A stretch of DNA of 64,000 nucleotides from Gyromitra esculenta (GCA_038503075.1 JBCAML010000014.1:1488001-1552000), one strand, 5' to 3'; shown: positions 36,586 through 49,488, counted from the first letter of the stretch. Program-made: numbers and translations. The notes: generated from the sequence alone by a model not told the origin.

Positions 36586-38185
36586 GTGAAGTTGTAATGT
36601 TCTTGGCGCGTGCCCGCATCGAAATTTTCTGTCTAAACTTGTCCTAGGCAAGCATAAATTGTTGTTTTTTTTCTTGCGGAAGGGAATTGTCAGTTTCGAG
36701 TCATAAACCCTGTGTGCGTGTGTGCTCTCTGGAAAGATCTCGTGGTGCCCTTATTCGTTGGTTGTTGGTTTCACATTTCTTTACTTATTTTTATGTTTTC
36801 TTTTTTTCTTTCCCCGTCTTGCGTTTCTTTTTCGTTGCTCATCCTCTTACTTGTTCCCCTTACCCACCCCTTGAAAGTCTTGGTTGAATTCTTTGCCTGG
36901 TTTCTTGGGACCAACACTGGGAAGCCGGGACCGAATACCTGATCAACGACTACGGCTGTCTAATTTCCTTCTATACATCTTCGTCAACCACCACTACGTC
37001 GTTTCAACAACTTTGGGTGGCGTAGGATCGGAATACTTATGGGATAGGGAGTCGGACAGATTTTTACGGCTGTTTGTCTTGATTCGCGTTTAGTACGGGG
37101 CGGCATTATTCTTCAACATTGTTTTCGGTAAATGCCGGTGGATGGGGGGTTTTTACGGTGTGAGGATTGGTGTACACGATCAATGGGTGGCGGTTGTCTA
37201 GCGGGTACGATCGTCAAACGGCGAGGAGAAAAATCTCCAACTGAATTTCTTGTTCTGTTTTGCTTTACCTGGACGGCTCGACCGGACGGCTCGTCAAGGA
37301 GGGTAGGGCATCGCGTTCAGTTGTATCTTGGCTTTTTCTTTCTTTCCACGCACACACGCACTCGAATACACAGGGAAGGGTTTAAATTGGAAATAGCTTT
37401 GTTTTTCTTGTCTTGCTTGGCTCTTTCAATAAGATCCAGGCTGAATTGGGTTGTCTTTTCTTGTTTACTGCTTCTTTTTTGTTTTGATCCCGAAATTCTT
37501 GGGATTTTATCTGTATGCTTGTGCTCTTCGGGTTTCTTTCATTTTTATCTTCTGCTTTTATCTTGCTTCTATTTTTTCGGTGGCCGTTCCAAGCTAGTGG
37601 GTATGGTATCCGTTTCGAGGCTGGAACGGGAGCTTGGAGCAAGAGTTAAAGACTGACATCCGGAATTATGGGAATCATGTTAGTCTTTGATGGATAGAAT
37701 GGGGGGGGAAGGATGGGTTGAAGCTTTTTGCTGGTGAGGGGAGATAGGTGGTAGGATTCACCGAGAAAGGGCGGCTTCCGGGGTGGCTTTTCTTCAAGTG
37801 TTTCTAACTATTCTGTCTTTTGTGTCCGGGCTGTCTTGATGATAATGAATTTGGGGGGGGGTATCTGAGGGAGGTATGGGGGTAGGTTGCATGGAATTGA
37901 GTTCTATTTCTATTACTTTACTATGCTCGTTTTCTACTTGTGAGGGGTGAGTCAAAGACACTGGTCACGATAGATTTACACTCATTGATGATGAGTGATG
38001 GGGATGGATTCAAGTAGTTCGTCTAGCTTGTGACGGCAGCGATCAAGATAGAGGAGCGACTACATGTAGTTTTTTTTAGAGAGAAAAAAAGAATGCCGAT
38101 GGATTTCTTGCATAAGCACAGACCACCATTGACTCGAACCACGGTTAGCATATCGAGCCACCCCCAGGTCTAAGGTAATACTCTA

Positions 38186-38305
38186 TTCGTATTTGACTGA
38201 CGTTTTTAGAATGGGCTAGGTCCGCATACCTACAAAATTGTACCGAGTGTGATTTTGTATGGGAAGCATAGGCAGCCCGTTTTAAAAACGTCAGTCAAAT
38301 ACGAG
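38186..38305. mobile_element. Foldback MITE C with TA-flanked YTCGTATTTGACTGACG ends
   Basis: Left arm TTCGTATTTGACTGACGTTT, right arm (inward) CTCGTATTTGACTGACGTTT; homology continues to GGGCT. TA flanks both ends (38184-38185 and 38306-38307). The 120-bp element has no coding frame. Confidence 0.65.
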
Positions 38306-38366
38306 TACATGATTTTAATCACTTCCTGCGATCCCATCCGTACAGACCCCATCACTTTTTTTTTTT

Positions 38367-38423
38367 GGTTAAATCATTATTTCGTTGTTTTTAAAGGTAC
38401 AAGAACGTCGCATGCAGCAGAAG
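38367..38423 (+). repeat. Dispersed repeat, copy 2
   Basis: Matches 20225-20280 in the same orientation, ending in the shared CATGCAGCAGAAG. It starts about 60 bp after MITE C. Confidence 0.55.
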
Positions 38424-40730
38424 TCAACAAAGCCCAATACAGACCCCATCACACTTTCCTTATTCAATATAAACCTTTTGCAGATCTTGCGGCATTTCTT
38501 AGATCTCGCTTGAGATTCTTCCTACGCGATATTTCATAAAGCGACTAGAGCTAGAGTATCTGAACACGTGGGTGGCGTGTGTAGTATCCACGTCGTTAGA
38601 TTCCTGAGTGTACTACGGCCAGCGACATCAAAGTTATGACAAGTCATCCAATAACCCCAACCAAAATCCCACGCTACGTCCTGCGTTGATACTTTCCCTG
38701 GTGTTGGGATTATAATGCCCCGATCGTGATTTGTACACTTCGTTTATAACAGCCCAAAGCCGATTGCTAACCCCCAACTTAGATACCTCACTTCACGGCT
38801 GACCTTGAAACCCAGCCCTTTGTTTTACCGATGCGGGATTTTCAATCTCCAAGCTACACAAATCAAAAACCTGTCGATCCAGATCTTGTGCTAGATTTCA
38901 TTCTCCGATGAAAGGGTGGTGGTGGTGGATACCATATAGAGATGTTGGATGATGGGGGTGTATTGGCGTGGGGCTATAACCTATCAAGAAGCTATGTCGT
39001 CTTCGGGGTCTGATTCGTGTATGATCATATGATAGTATGCACCTCATGAAAATTGAGAGAAAAACTTTTCTTTTTCCTTACGAAGAGATTTTTGGGACTC
39101 TTGGGACTCGAGAGACTTTTTTTTTTTCTTCCATCAAATTTTGAGGGATCTGGGATCGGTATGTCTTGGTGGTTGAGAGGTATACAGAACTATGGATAAA
39201 ATGTTTTAACAAAATTTGGGGATTTTATGACATGGTTATCCGGACCTCTTCTCCTAAAATGTGGAGCCGAGCGACAGATGAACATACGCGTATGGTAAAG
39301 GGATTTACGGAGAACTAGTTCTGGGTAGGGAGATTTGTAAGTGACTGTAAGTATCCAACTTACGCTTTTTTCCGTCTGATTTTTTTCCCCCTTCTCTTTT
39401 TAGAGTGAGCGATTTTCTATATTTTTTTTACTTAAGTCGCCCTGGCAGTGGGAGAACACCCCCTCCCATGACCAAATGTGAGTTTTTATGTATAGTAGCC
39501 AAGCGTGGGGTTAAACGGGTGTCATAAATCAGCGAACTTAAGTATAAACATCATAGCTTTGTCTCGATCAAGATATACTCTCCGTGTAGCGGCAAGATCT
39601 TAAGACTAGCTAACTATCTAGCTTGTTCCAATTGCCAAAATGGTAGATGGAGCTAGATTGGGCATGTTATATTCCCATAGCAGATAGCTGTATGCCAGAG
39701 TAAATCACGTGTTGAAGCCAACTACCGAAAAAACTCCTTAAAAAAACTACATTAGTATTACTTTTAAGGATTTGAGAAGGCAAACGAGTTTGTGATAAGT
39801 CTAGATCTACTACACACCGACATATTTTTTCTCTCCATGAGCTAATAATAAGTCAATTTCAATTTATAACAGAAAATTATGTTGATGGGTTAGATGTGAC
39901 TTGATTCTATTGGGTATTTTTATACACCTCGCCAGGAGGGAACTAAAGCAGAGCGTAGCAAATGCCTCCTTTCTTTCATTTATATTAGATATTGAGTAAA
40001 GTATATAATACTAATTTATAATTATTAGTGAGAAAAATTATATATTATTGAGCGATCAGGTGTAGTAGCACATATATTTACTCCGACTTGTGTTCCACGA
40101 ATCTCCCGTTAGGGGTGTATTGCCCTATATACTTATATGCTAAATGAATTTAAGAGCTGACTGAGATTCATAGTTTCAATGGGGTGGAAAATTTCTTACC
40201 CGCCTATCTGTCTACCGCCACCTCCTATAACAGCTTTGACATAGTTTATCTATCTGCGATACTCTATGTACACTTTTCCTTCTATTGTATAGATAAGTGG
40301 AACTTGGGTATCTACCATAGGTGCCACATTATGCACGTGTGGGCCTTGGGCGTTTTGAGCCAAGTAGGTTCAAAGAGGTAGGTTGATTCCTAGTGAGCTA
40401 TTGTGGCTAAGAGGTGATCAAAGAGGGATTGATACTGATAGTCATAAGATAGCGTTTCAAGCTCGTTTACTTATAGTTGCATTTCTCAAATATCGATAAT
40501 CTCTTAGTTCCGCTTTATAGATGAGTTGGCTCATATTCAAAACCCCCCCCCCTCTTGTAAGCAGTTTGATTAGGCCAATTTGTAAATGAACATCCTTGGA
40601 ACACTGGCTGGAACATATATATATGCTGTATTGTTTGTGGCCCCGGGAGTTGAGGTGAGATCTAATTGATACGCTGTGAGCTAATCGCTTCACGATGCTC
40701 TAGTTAGACCAAGAACAATAAATATATGTA

Positions 40731-40878
40731 TAGTATTATCGCCCTATAGGAGTACGGTTGGTCCCGAAAGTCATATTCTTCTAGGGGGATTATTCTTGTA
40801 AGAAAAGCGAGCCACGCCCGAAATTACCCCTGCCAGGACTACATGTAGGTTCCGTATTCTTATAGGACGATTGTACTG
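40731..40878. mobile_element. Pogo-like MITE, copy 2 (reverse orientation)
   Basis: The left end reads TAGTATTATCGCCCTATAGG and the right end, inward, CAGTACAATCGTCCTATAAG; TA flanks both. One end of this 148-bp element corresponds to each end of 8312-8488 with orientation reversed, and the interior shares a CAGGGG...GTGGCT-like block. It contains one TACATGTA (40840). Confidence 0.65.
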
Positions 40879-41488
40879 TACTTATCACCCGACTCATGTC
40901 TAGAATGGTGGGCTTCACTAGCGGCGGAGGCAAGCGATAGTAGGCTTTCAGATACTTGGTCGTAGGATTCGATATATATGTTCTGACCGGTATCTCAAGA
41001 TTGCCGGTTGACAAACTGGCCAGGCCACTTTACAAATGGGTCAACCGGTTTATAAACCGTGCAGCTTGACATATCGGCTGGCCGATCTTCAAAGTGAAAA
41101 TTGTGAACTGGCCGATACCTAAAGAGCGTTTTTTTAATTATAGAATGGCAAACATGAGTAGGCCAAAACAGGCACTATCTATCAAATAGCCCATGTACAG
41201 TTTTATCAATCTACATCTTCTCTCATTCTAGCTGTTCTCCATCATTTGTTCGCATATTCCTATCATTTTTTCCACTTGAGATGTGTTTTCTTCCTTTCCT
41301 TCCTTCCTCAAGATTTCTCTAGCTTTCAACTCAACCCTAAGATAGCTTTTTCATACTCCACTTTTCCCAGATTTATTGCTCTGTATTCTCTTTGAAAAGT
41401 AGGAATTAGCTCAAGCTTTTAGTGAGATAAAGATCACCTTGTTTAATATCATGAACTTGAAGCTTTGATTATCGAAAACTTGAACAAC

Positions 41489-41520
41489 ACTTTGGAAACC
41501 GGTCAACCGGTTTCCAAAGT
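41489..41520. repeat. Perfect palindrome with 15-bp arms
   Basis: The arms ACTTTGGAAACCGGT and ACCGGTTTCCAAAGT are separated by two bases. Several further ACCGGT/CCGGTT motifs surround it (40990-41060 and 41520-41565), suggesting part of a larger inverted structure. Confidence 0.75.
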
Positions 41521-44384
41521 TGGCCTCTTTACCAACCGGCCCCACTTACCAACCGGTCGGAACACATATGAATATATGGCATCAGAATTTGATATTTGAG
41601 CATTTACGCTTCTGTCATTAAAATCCAGGGATTTTTTTTATAAAAAAAAATTGCAATTAGTCGTAACCGATCATCGTCTAGCACTCGAACTCGCGCCCCC
41701 GGGTCAACTATTTCCATCCAAAGACTTACTATGCTCCTATCCAAACCAGACAGAGGAGGAGTTGCATGTCCGTTATTCTATGTAGTCACTTGTTTGCCAA
41801 CGCTGACATGGATTTTAGACATGGGGTGAACACGCTAGGCAATGTGAGGGCTTCCCCCCCGAACCTCACCTCGGTTTCCCACTATCCGATAATAGTCAAA
41901 ATAGATCCGCTTCAAGCGTTGGCTTACATGTACTTGCATTCATTTTCTTGGGTATTAGGATTGATTACTCCCGCGTGTATCTGATAGACGTAATTATCGC
42001 CATCACTAACTGGAGCAAGTCTTTTTTTATCGTGAATTCATCGAATCGCAGTGCCTGGGTAAAGATCGTAACTCCGGGCTCGGAGGGGCTCGGAGAAGTG
42101 CCCACAGGACCTTGTCCTTTTGTTTATTTCCACTTCGATTCGTGGGTCATCGCTTACGAAACACATGCAAGATCTGATTTGTAAGCATCCGGTATCATGT
42201 ATCGTCAGCTCTTTTCTTTTTCGACAGTAGTAACTTACGTCTTATGGCGTACTTTTTACGCTAATGTCATTAAATTTGCTGGGTCGGTGGGTTCTATATC
42301 TCCGCTGATGCCGAAGTATAATATGTAGTTATGTTCTAGAAATATGGTAAGCTATTCCATTCCTATCCCCTTTAGGTCTGCTTTGTGGAACGTCAATGAT
42401 AGATAGATACCCCACGTATCATCCACTCATGACAAGCTCATATCGAGAAATTCTATCAGCTTTTCTCTAAGTTTGTAATATCAAACTAATCATGCTGACG
42501 GCGGAATTCCGAGTTTGCTTTTACACGTGCAAAACTTGGTGGCTATTGCTTCCTGTGGTCGGAACTGGTTTATGTTTTGCAATTTGGTACAGGTAGAGGA
42601 AGTTTCTTGAAACTTCCTAAGGATTCGCTGATTTGTTTTCTGGTGGTTTCAAGTTGGCCTAATTTTCAAACGCTACATAGCCCAACACAGTCAGCCAGCC
42701 AGCCGTTCATAGCATGCGAGATATTAGGAATTAAATTTCCTTATCCTTGAAGTGTAGAGAGGGAAGGGAAACAACGCTTGCGATGCTATGGGTTATTGTC
42801 GTTTATCCCAAGCCTTAATGAAATATTGGACAACAAATTGAAAATGTCCAGTGCTCAGGCCAAATTTTATAGCGTCCGAATCTGCCGTGACTCACCACCC
42901 TAGCTCCACATCCACTTCAAAAAGAAGATGAGAGGAAGTGATAGGAAGAAAATCTGAAAGTAGGTAGTCGCTTCCAATATGCCACTTTGGAGAGCTTGCA
43001 AAAAAGCAAACGTTTGGCTGAGTGGAGAAGGGTAGGACGGAAATGTGCCTACGAGATACCAAGTCGAATAATAGTGGCAAGATCATATATATGACTGTCA
43101 TGTGAGACTACCTTTCGTATAGCTAACTGCCGTAGCGGACGGCACATGGACCTTCTCTGGAATTTGCCACGAACGCATGTCGGGGTAATAAAGCTCCTAG
43201 AAAACGTGTTATATTCACTTGTTGTAGCCAGAGCATCTCCTTGCTAGCTTAAGGATCGAATAGATCATGATTTTGTCGTTGGGTCTGTGCAATCCTTATT
43301 TCAGAGCCAAGCCGGGAATAACCAATAGAAAACTGCTCATTTCGATCAATACCAGAACGTATTACTAGAGATAGGGTAATACACACATGGCAAAAGGTTT
43401 CGGGATAGTCTCAATATCGAGGGGTTTGCCAGGAAGTAATGTAATTGATTAAATTTATTTGGCTCGTCGGCACAAGACGGTAAGACGTATCCCGGTAAGT
43501 CGACAATCCTGAACATAGTTCTCCGGCCAAAGGGAAAATATTTCCAATTCGAGACAAAGTGGTTATCTAGAATCGTCCTAATTAGTCCATTATAGGATGT
43601 GGCAACATTCAGTGCTGGGGCCAGCATGAAACTAGCGATTATCGTACTGCATTCGCGCCGTCTATTGGATGGGGGCGAATTTTAAAGGGCCGCTCTAGCC
43701 TTGGAATTTCCACTTAATCGACAATCTCCGAAAGGGGGAGAACCACAAGATAGTAAGGATATCTGCCCAGAACTTGGCTGATCTAGGTACATGTATTTAG
43801 TCACTTATCATATATTCGTATGCAGGGGAGAAATCTGTTCTGTTAGTTCAAGGAACCAATAAAATTTTGATTTAATAGACAAAACCGAAAACAATGTTAC
43901 ATACGCCCCCACTGGAGCGGGATACTACATGTACATATGTATAGGAGAAAAATAAATGCAATCAATTATACACTTTCCATCCCTTAGCTAAGCTCTTAAC
44001 TGTATTGACTTTAATTAGATAGTTACATATACCTACGTATTGGTTTGAAAACTCTAAGATTTCGCGCAGATAAAAGTATCGAGACATATCACACCTAAAC
44101 TCTCTATATACGCAGAGTATCTTATACTAGCGCACGTTCTAATAATTTATCAATCTAAAATGTAATTTATATAGAAGGGTAGTTCGTCTAAACAAAAAGA
44201 ATAAGTTTACAATCAAAAAACACGTGAGGTTTTTGCTGAAAGCGGTCAAGGGTGACGTTGGCCCGTGACGCGGCTCTAAGCCCCACTAAACTTCACTTTA
44301 AACTTAAGTTTACCCCGCCAAAATTCTGACTGCAAACCATCACCACCAGTAACTAATAGAAAAGTAACCAAAACAGAGGCCAAA

Positions 44385-45401
44385 ATGGATATGAATATGC
44401 CAGTAAATGTCCCGATAGATGACCCGAATGCGGACACCGAGTGGTCTGTCCCTCGATCTAGACGATTTCACTTATAGACCAACTAATATTTCACGTTACA
44501 GGAATGATATTCTCCGAAAACATGGCGTCATTCCTGAAAAACCTCCTTCCCCAACTCCCATTATTGAAGAAGCTATCCTTGAAGCACGACGATTAGCAAA
44601 CGAGAATAGACTTGAGGGGAAAGACCTGGACGAGCTCGATGAGCTAGAAGACGAAGAGGATGAGGAGTTTCTGGCTATTTACAGGTATACTCAGCTCCCT
44701 ACTCAAACCTCTCAGGAAAGAGCTCCTTTTTAAGAAATTCTTCGACAGACAAAAGCGACTAGCCGAGCTCACAACGATATCTCAAAAATCAGTCCACGGC
44801 CGTGTTTACCCTCTACAAAAACTTGACTACGCTCGCGACGTCACAGCAGCTTCGAAAGATGGGACTGTTCTTGTTTTCTTGTCTTCTGGGAATTCCGCAA
44901 ACACCGAGTCTAGGCTGCTGGCCGAGCTGTGGCGGCGGATAGCTGAAAAATATGGAGATGTGAAGTTCTGTCAGATCAAGGGAGATATGTGCATCGAAGG
45001 CTACCCAGAAAGGAATTGCCCAACAATATTAGTGTATAAGAACGAGGATATCATGAAACAAGTTGTGACTTTAGCAGAGCTTGGAGGAACAGGCACGAGA
45101 TTAGAAGGTTGGTTTTTCTAGTTCTTGACTGCTGGGCAAGATATCTCAACCCCTGCTTTTTATATCGTTCTTTTTTATCTCCATTTTTTTCGTGGAAGGG
45201 GTGGAAGAGAACAATACTAATACCGATGCAGATCTCGAGAAGCTTCTCGTCGAGGTAGGTGCAATCAAAGATAATGACCAACGTCTGCGACGAAGAAATC
45301 CCGAAGATGGCGACGAGGGCGACGGCAACAAGCGTAAGACGCGGATACAATCCGGCAATCAGAAAGCACGAGTTGACGATGACGATGACGATTGGGACTA
45401 A
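44385..45401 (+). CDS. PLP2: Phosducin-like protein 2, thioredoxin fold, chaperonin cofactor
   Basis: Four exons (44385-44443, 44502-44684, 44749-45107, 45232-45401) encode 256 residues. The N-terminal DPNADTEWNDILRKHGVIP motif, split by intron 1 inside the Trp codon, is diagnostic of the PhLP2/Plp2 group. An acidic helix follows (DELDELEDEEDEEFLAIYR), then the thioredoxin-like domain: VLVFLSSGNSANTESRLLAE, YGDVKFCQIKGDMCIEGYPE, NCPTILVYKNEDIMKQVV. The tail is KR-rich and ends in an acidic run (DDDDDDWD). The family lacks thioredoxin redox activity and assists the CCT chaperonin in actin and tubulin folding. The residue spacing fits well, and the start is the first Met in context (CAAAATGG). 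Confidence 0.92.
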
Positions 45402-48400
45402 ATAGCTAGGGTTATTTGATCCTCCGAAATTTGAGCAAAATGGTTCCGTTTATGAATATATCATATCGTTTCTGATTTTCTGCGTGTGGGATAAATAAGG
45501 AGTAATCATATATCAAGGCAGAGCCTGTTCATACCTGCTTGGACTCGAAGACTCAAAAATCACTCGACAGTATATCTGTTGATTATATTTTATTGCGCAA
45601 TTTTGGGTACCTGGTTGGGGATTTGCTCTGGGTAGCACCAGCATGCTACCATCCATACTATCATAATATTTTGCCATAGCCGTTCTTCCGTGACAGGCAC
45701 ATGGGTGACGTGACATAGTAATAGAGCATACACCTTGACCGTGTGAAAAGAGGGTCCGCGTGTAAGACAGACTGAAAACATGCTCTGGTTGGTATATAGA
45801 ACTACATCACTTTCTTGCTTCCGAAACATAGCTCGTTGTCGTCATGAAAACTACGGCTCAAGACCCAAACCGCACTAGCATCACACTATACAATACGTCG
45901 GAGCATTGTCAAACGCGTACATTCAAAAGGTAGGTTTTCACATTTGCGATGGTTTGCTATAATAGTTATCTCTTTGACACTAGGGCGATTCAGGTGTAAT
46001 TTTAATTTATTCATTATAAGCCTGGGTTTATTAACTTAAACCCAAAATGGGCACCATACTTTTAGATTTGAGAAATCACGGTACAATGTGGGTAAATATA
46101 TTGCTTCCTCGGTAGAGGTCCAGCGTTTAAGGGTCAAGAGGTTGGCTTTATGCAGGAACTAAGGGAATGGAGGCTGCTTTCAAGCCTGAGGTAAGTTATT
46201 CCACCCAATTTGAAACTAAGAGAATAGCCCCCTCCAACTGTATCAGATTATGGGCATGCATATTGATCAGAATGTTAGTACCCCGGATGGTAAGGATACT
46301 CTAGCAAGGTCTTTGCATAGTGTGCCTAAAACGGCGGGAAATGGTCCGCTCATTCTGTACTTTTCGGCTGCTGATGGATTGCACCCATCCAGGGCTCTCG
46401 ATACGATATCCGACACGAAAACCGTTGCCCTAAACCTCAAGTTGACAGCCATATCTGTCCCAATAGAATGGAAGTAAACTAAGAGACCCGATCTTATCGG
46501 AGATTTCCTTGAGGCAGCTTTCAAAGGCAAGGTAAAACTTGCTTTTTCTGGTAAATCTTGCACAGTGTGGTTTTCCTTTGTAGCCATGAGGTCAATAGTC
46601 CGGATGCGTTGGCGCCGAGGAATGCACAACTTTGTCTCATCACATATCGAATCCCAAAAATACCTACTAGTTACATACTTGGCATTAACGTGGATAGGAA
46701 GGTAGTAACACAAAAGCCTTGCTTTCCAGCACCGTAAGCCTCGGCCCCAGAAGAAATATATTAGAAAATTCGATGGAAGTTCACAGTTTATTGGAAAGGT
46801 CCCCCTCTCCACCTAATGACCTTAAGAAAAAAAAGAAGGCCGTCAGCATCCGGAATTGGAATGGGAGTTCGTAAAGCTTATTGGGAATCGGAACAAAAGA
46901 CGCAATATAACATTCCAAATAACAAGACTCTAGGCTGCCGATCGATTGAGCCCCATCCAACACAAAATTTGATGTGGTTGCACGACACCTGTTTTTTTTT
47001 TTACTTCCTCCGAGCTACCATGTAGACGTCCTGGACAAGGTTCACCGGAACACTTAGGTTCCACAGAGACACGAAATAAACTATTTGACAAGTGAAAAAC
47101 TTCACTTTCCCGTCTATACACTCTTCTTCGCATAATGCGGGAGCTAGTAAACACCTGTCTTAGAAAGGTTTCTCCCCCAAAGCAGTTTTTCAAACGTGAG
47201 GGAGGCGTTTTCAGACACATCATCACGTGCGTTTGCTGCTCTATAGATCGCATATTCTACTATACTCGACCTTTTACTAACTGTTGGATATTTTCACGTT
47301 TGTTCCACCACACTATACCCACCTGATTTATCTAGCTAGGCAACAGAGTATTCGGGTGAAGGGTGAAAGCGTGTACTCGCAATGTTTCATTAGCGGCTCG
47401 TTATGACTGGTGCAAAAATGTGGTTGGGGTTATAAACAATTTGCGAGAATAGAATCATGAAATATCATAGGCTGGGCACCAGCAGTTAGCATAGGCCTAG
47501 GTAAAAACATCCCAGGTTAGGCCCACTTACGGTAGTAACTACGTGGAGGAAGATGCTTAGAGGTCTATACCAAACCAGTGCAAGTGGAAAGCCCAATGAA
47601 ATCGATATTTGACTTAAGCTTGCCGGTAGCTGCTTGGTAGCTACCGTATGTGCTCCGCGCTAATCAGCCCCCACCATATGTGCCTTGCATGAAAAAAAAG
47701 TGATATTTAACATCTCTGGTAGCCAAAATGACGAAATAACGTTCTAAGTCTCGTTCTAGATGCTAGGTATTTGTTAAGAAACCGTTATACTCATGAGACA
47801 ATCAATCATATCCCTGGCTATTAGTATCAATTGACTAGGCTACTTGAAATCGTGCTTCGTTCGCCAATCCCATTGTTAAAACTCCACTAAGCTGCCAACT
47901 ACCATTTTTGACAGTTCGACCCAACGACGGTAACAAATGAAAAAATGACTGTTGGCAAATACATTCTCACGAGTCTATAACAACATTGAACTCTTTTGCA
48001 GGCGGTTTCGGTTCACGTGAGTATGGGAAGTCTATTGGGCGGATACGTTACCTCTAAATATACAGAGAACAACATCTCTATTTATGTAAATCGGGAACAG
48101 CTTTCATCTAGACTAAAAAACTGGCGGGCGTCACCAAGCCCTTTTTTCCTACCGAAATGCTCTGCCTTTGGCAAACCCTTCTATTTCATCGCTAGGATAA
48201 TTGGTAGTCCCAAAGCTATCTTTAACAATTTCCTCGCCTGATGATGGCAGAAAACACGCTGGGAACCGGTTGGGATGTTGTATCAGGTCAAGAACGCCTC
48301 CGAAAAGCTCACGAGAGGGTTTAGTTTATCTTATCCAAGGCGCCGCCAAAAGCCATCTTCCATGTAGTTGACTGTAAATGCTTTTCAGAGTTCGTTTGTG

Positions 48401-49488
48401 TCACTTATACGTGGAGACAGAGCTAGTTAAAGGTGCAAGCGCGTGCATGCTGCGAGTTGCGAGTTAACTCTAGTTAAATGGCCAAAAAAGGTAGCAATAG
48501 TTGAAGACACCGCGAAGGGCGCATAGTGAGGGTGGGCACCCAAAGCAGCCTCTACACGTCAAAAATCTGCTTTCTCAGATCAAAAATCTGCACCCTTCCC
48601 ACCTGCCCCCCGTTGACGCACATACAGCAAGGCCCGAGTGCATGCGCCTGCATGGCCGTCTGCTTTAGCATACCCGAGAATATTCAAGCCAATAAATAAC
48701 GTGTTGTGGATGAGCCGCAACTAATGCTTGTCTTGACTGATCCGGACGGGCAGGAGGTCGAAAGAACAGAATTTGATTGCAGAACGGGGAAAGAATAGAC
48801 GAAATAAGACAAACTCCGATAAACACCGGTACCAACTGGCAAATTGAGGAAAGGGAAAGAGTTGCACCACCCCAGAAAAAAAACAGTACACCAACATAAG
48901 TTGTGGTAGACAGAAATGGTTCTGGCAAAAAGAGGTACTAAATAGTATAATGCCACTTTAGCTACCAGCGAAGAAATATACATGCAGCCCTAAGGATGAA
49001 CAGCTTATAGCTTACGATACGGCGCGCCGAAACCTCCAAATGAAAAACTCCAAAAACACGATCGAGGTGACCTTATATTTTTAAACAAAGCAATTGTAGG
49101 AAGAGCGTTTGCTTAGTCGACCTCGGTTAAAGTTACCCACAAAAAAAGACAATTGATCACCAAAAAACCACCACCTAGACAATAAAGAAAGTAATGAAAC
49201 GAGAACCGATAGGCGATGAAGATGAAGGCACAAAACCAAAAAGTAAACCCCGTAAGAACTCCACACCAAACGCGGGGGTAATCAAAGACTGAATAGAGAA
49301 GTACAGTTGGACAAGGCGCAGCAGGGACGGATAGATTAGCCGCTGGAACAACCTCAGAATCCCCGAAAATCTGCAGGATAATGCGGGGTCACGAGCCAGG
49401 TCCACGCGTCTTTGGTACTGCCTTGCCCCCCCCCAATAGACTCCCTGGTACAACTTTTTTTAATTTATCCTTATAATTATTCGTCGTT
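45402..49488. other. Gene-poor spacer with a coding relic
   Basis: A splice-bearing coding-like relic lies at 46164-46701. Small hairpins are GGGTTTA/TAAACCC near 46025 and GGTAGCT/AGCTACC near 47625. A direct repeat of TCAAAAATCTGC occurs near 48559 and 48580. Hydrophobic frames at 48665-48983 and 49081-49269 arise from T-rich reverse-strand sequence. No intact gene was recognised. Confidence 0.5.
46164..46701 (+). pseudogene. Possible decayed multi-exon gene, family not recognised
   Basis: Coding-like sequence ends at 46190 before a strong donor (GTAAGT). A 56-nt intron (46191-46246) leads to an exon reading IMGMHIDQNVSTPDGKD and ALDTISDTKTVALNLK, with a TAA at 46475-46477. Protein-like sequence continues in frame (TKRPDLIGDFLEAAFKGK) to a donor at 46532. 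After a 52-nt intron a segment reads HEVNSPDALAPRNAQLC and SYILGINVDRK before a third donor near 46702. Three good introns with one in-frame stop suggest a recently decayed gene. I cannot name the product and the true start is unknown. Confidence 0.3.

Larger units (their letters stand above)
36586..44384. other. Long gene-poor spacer with repeats
   Basis: The first kilobase after the kinase gene is T-rich, possibly its 3' untranslated region; the 174-codon frame at 37132-37656 there is Phe/Leu/Cys-rich in a pattern explained by T-rich DNA. A run of nine or more G lies near 37853. Inverted-repeat elements lie at 38186-38305 and 40731-40878, a dispersed repeat at 38367-38423, and a perfect palindrome at 41489-41520. 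TACATGTA occurs at 38061, 40840, 41925, 43788 and 43926. From 39400 to 40200 and from 43800 to 44220 the DNA is very AT-rich. No gene was recognised. Confidence 0.5.

Noticed and set aside
37132..37656. 174-codon frame after the kinase gene
   Set aside because: Phe/Leu/Cys-rich content is what T-rich non-coding DNA gives; no conserved features.
41660..41730. tRNA-like B-box (GAGTTCGAGT on the minus strand)
   Set aside because: No pairing acceptor stem, anticodon stem or convincing A-box could be drawn.
46267..46812. 181-codon minus-strand frame
   Set aside because: It is antisense to the plus-strand relic, which has better splice sites, and shows no domain.
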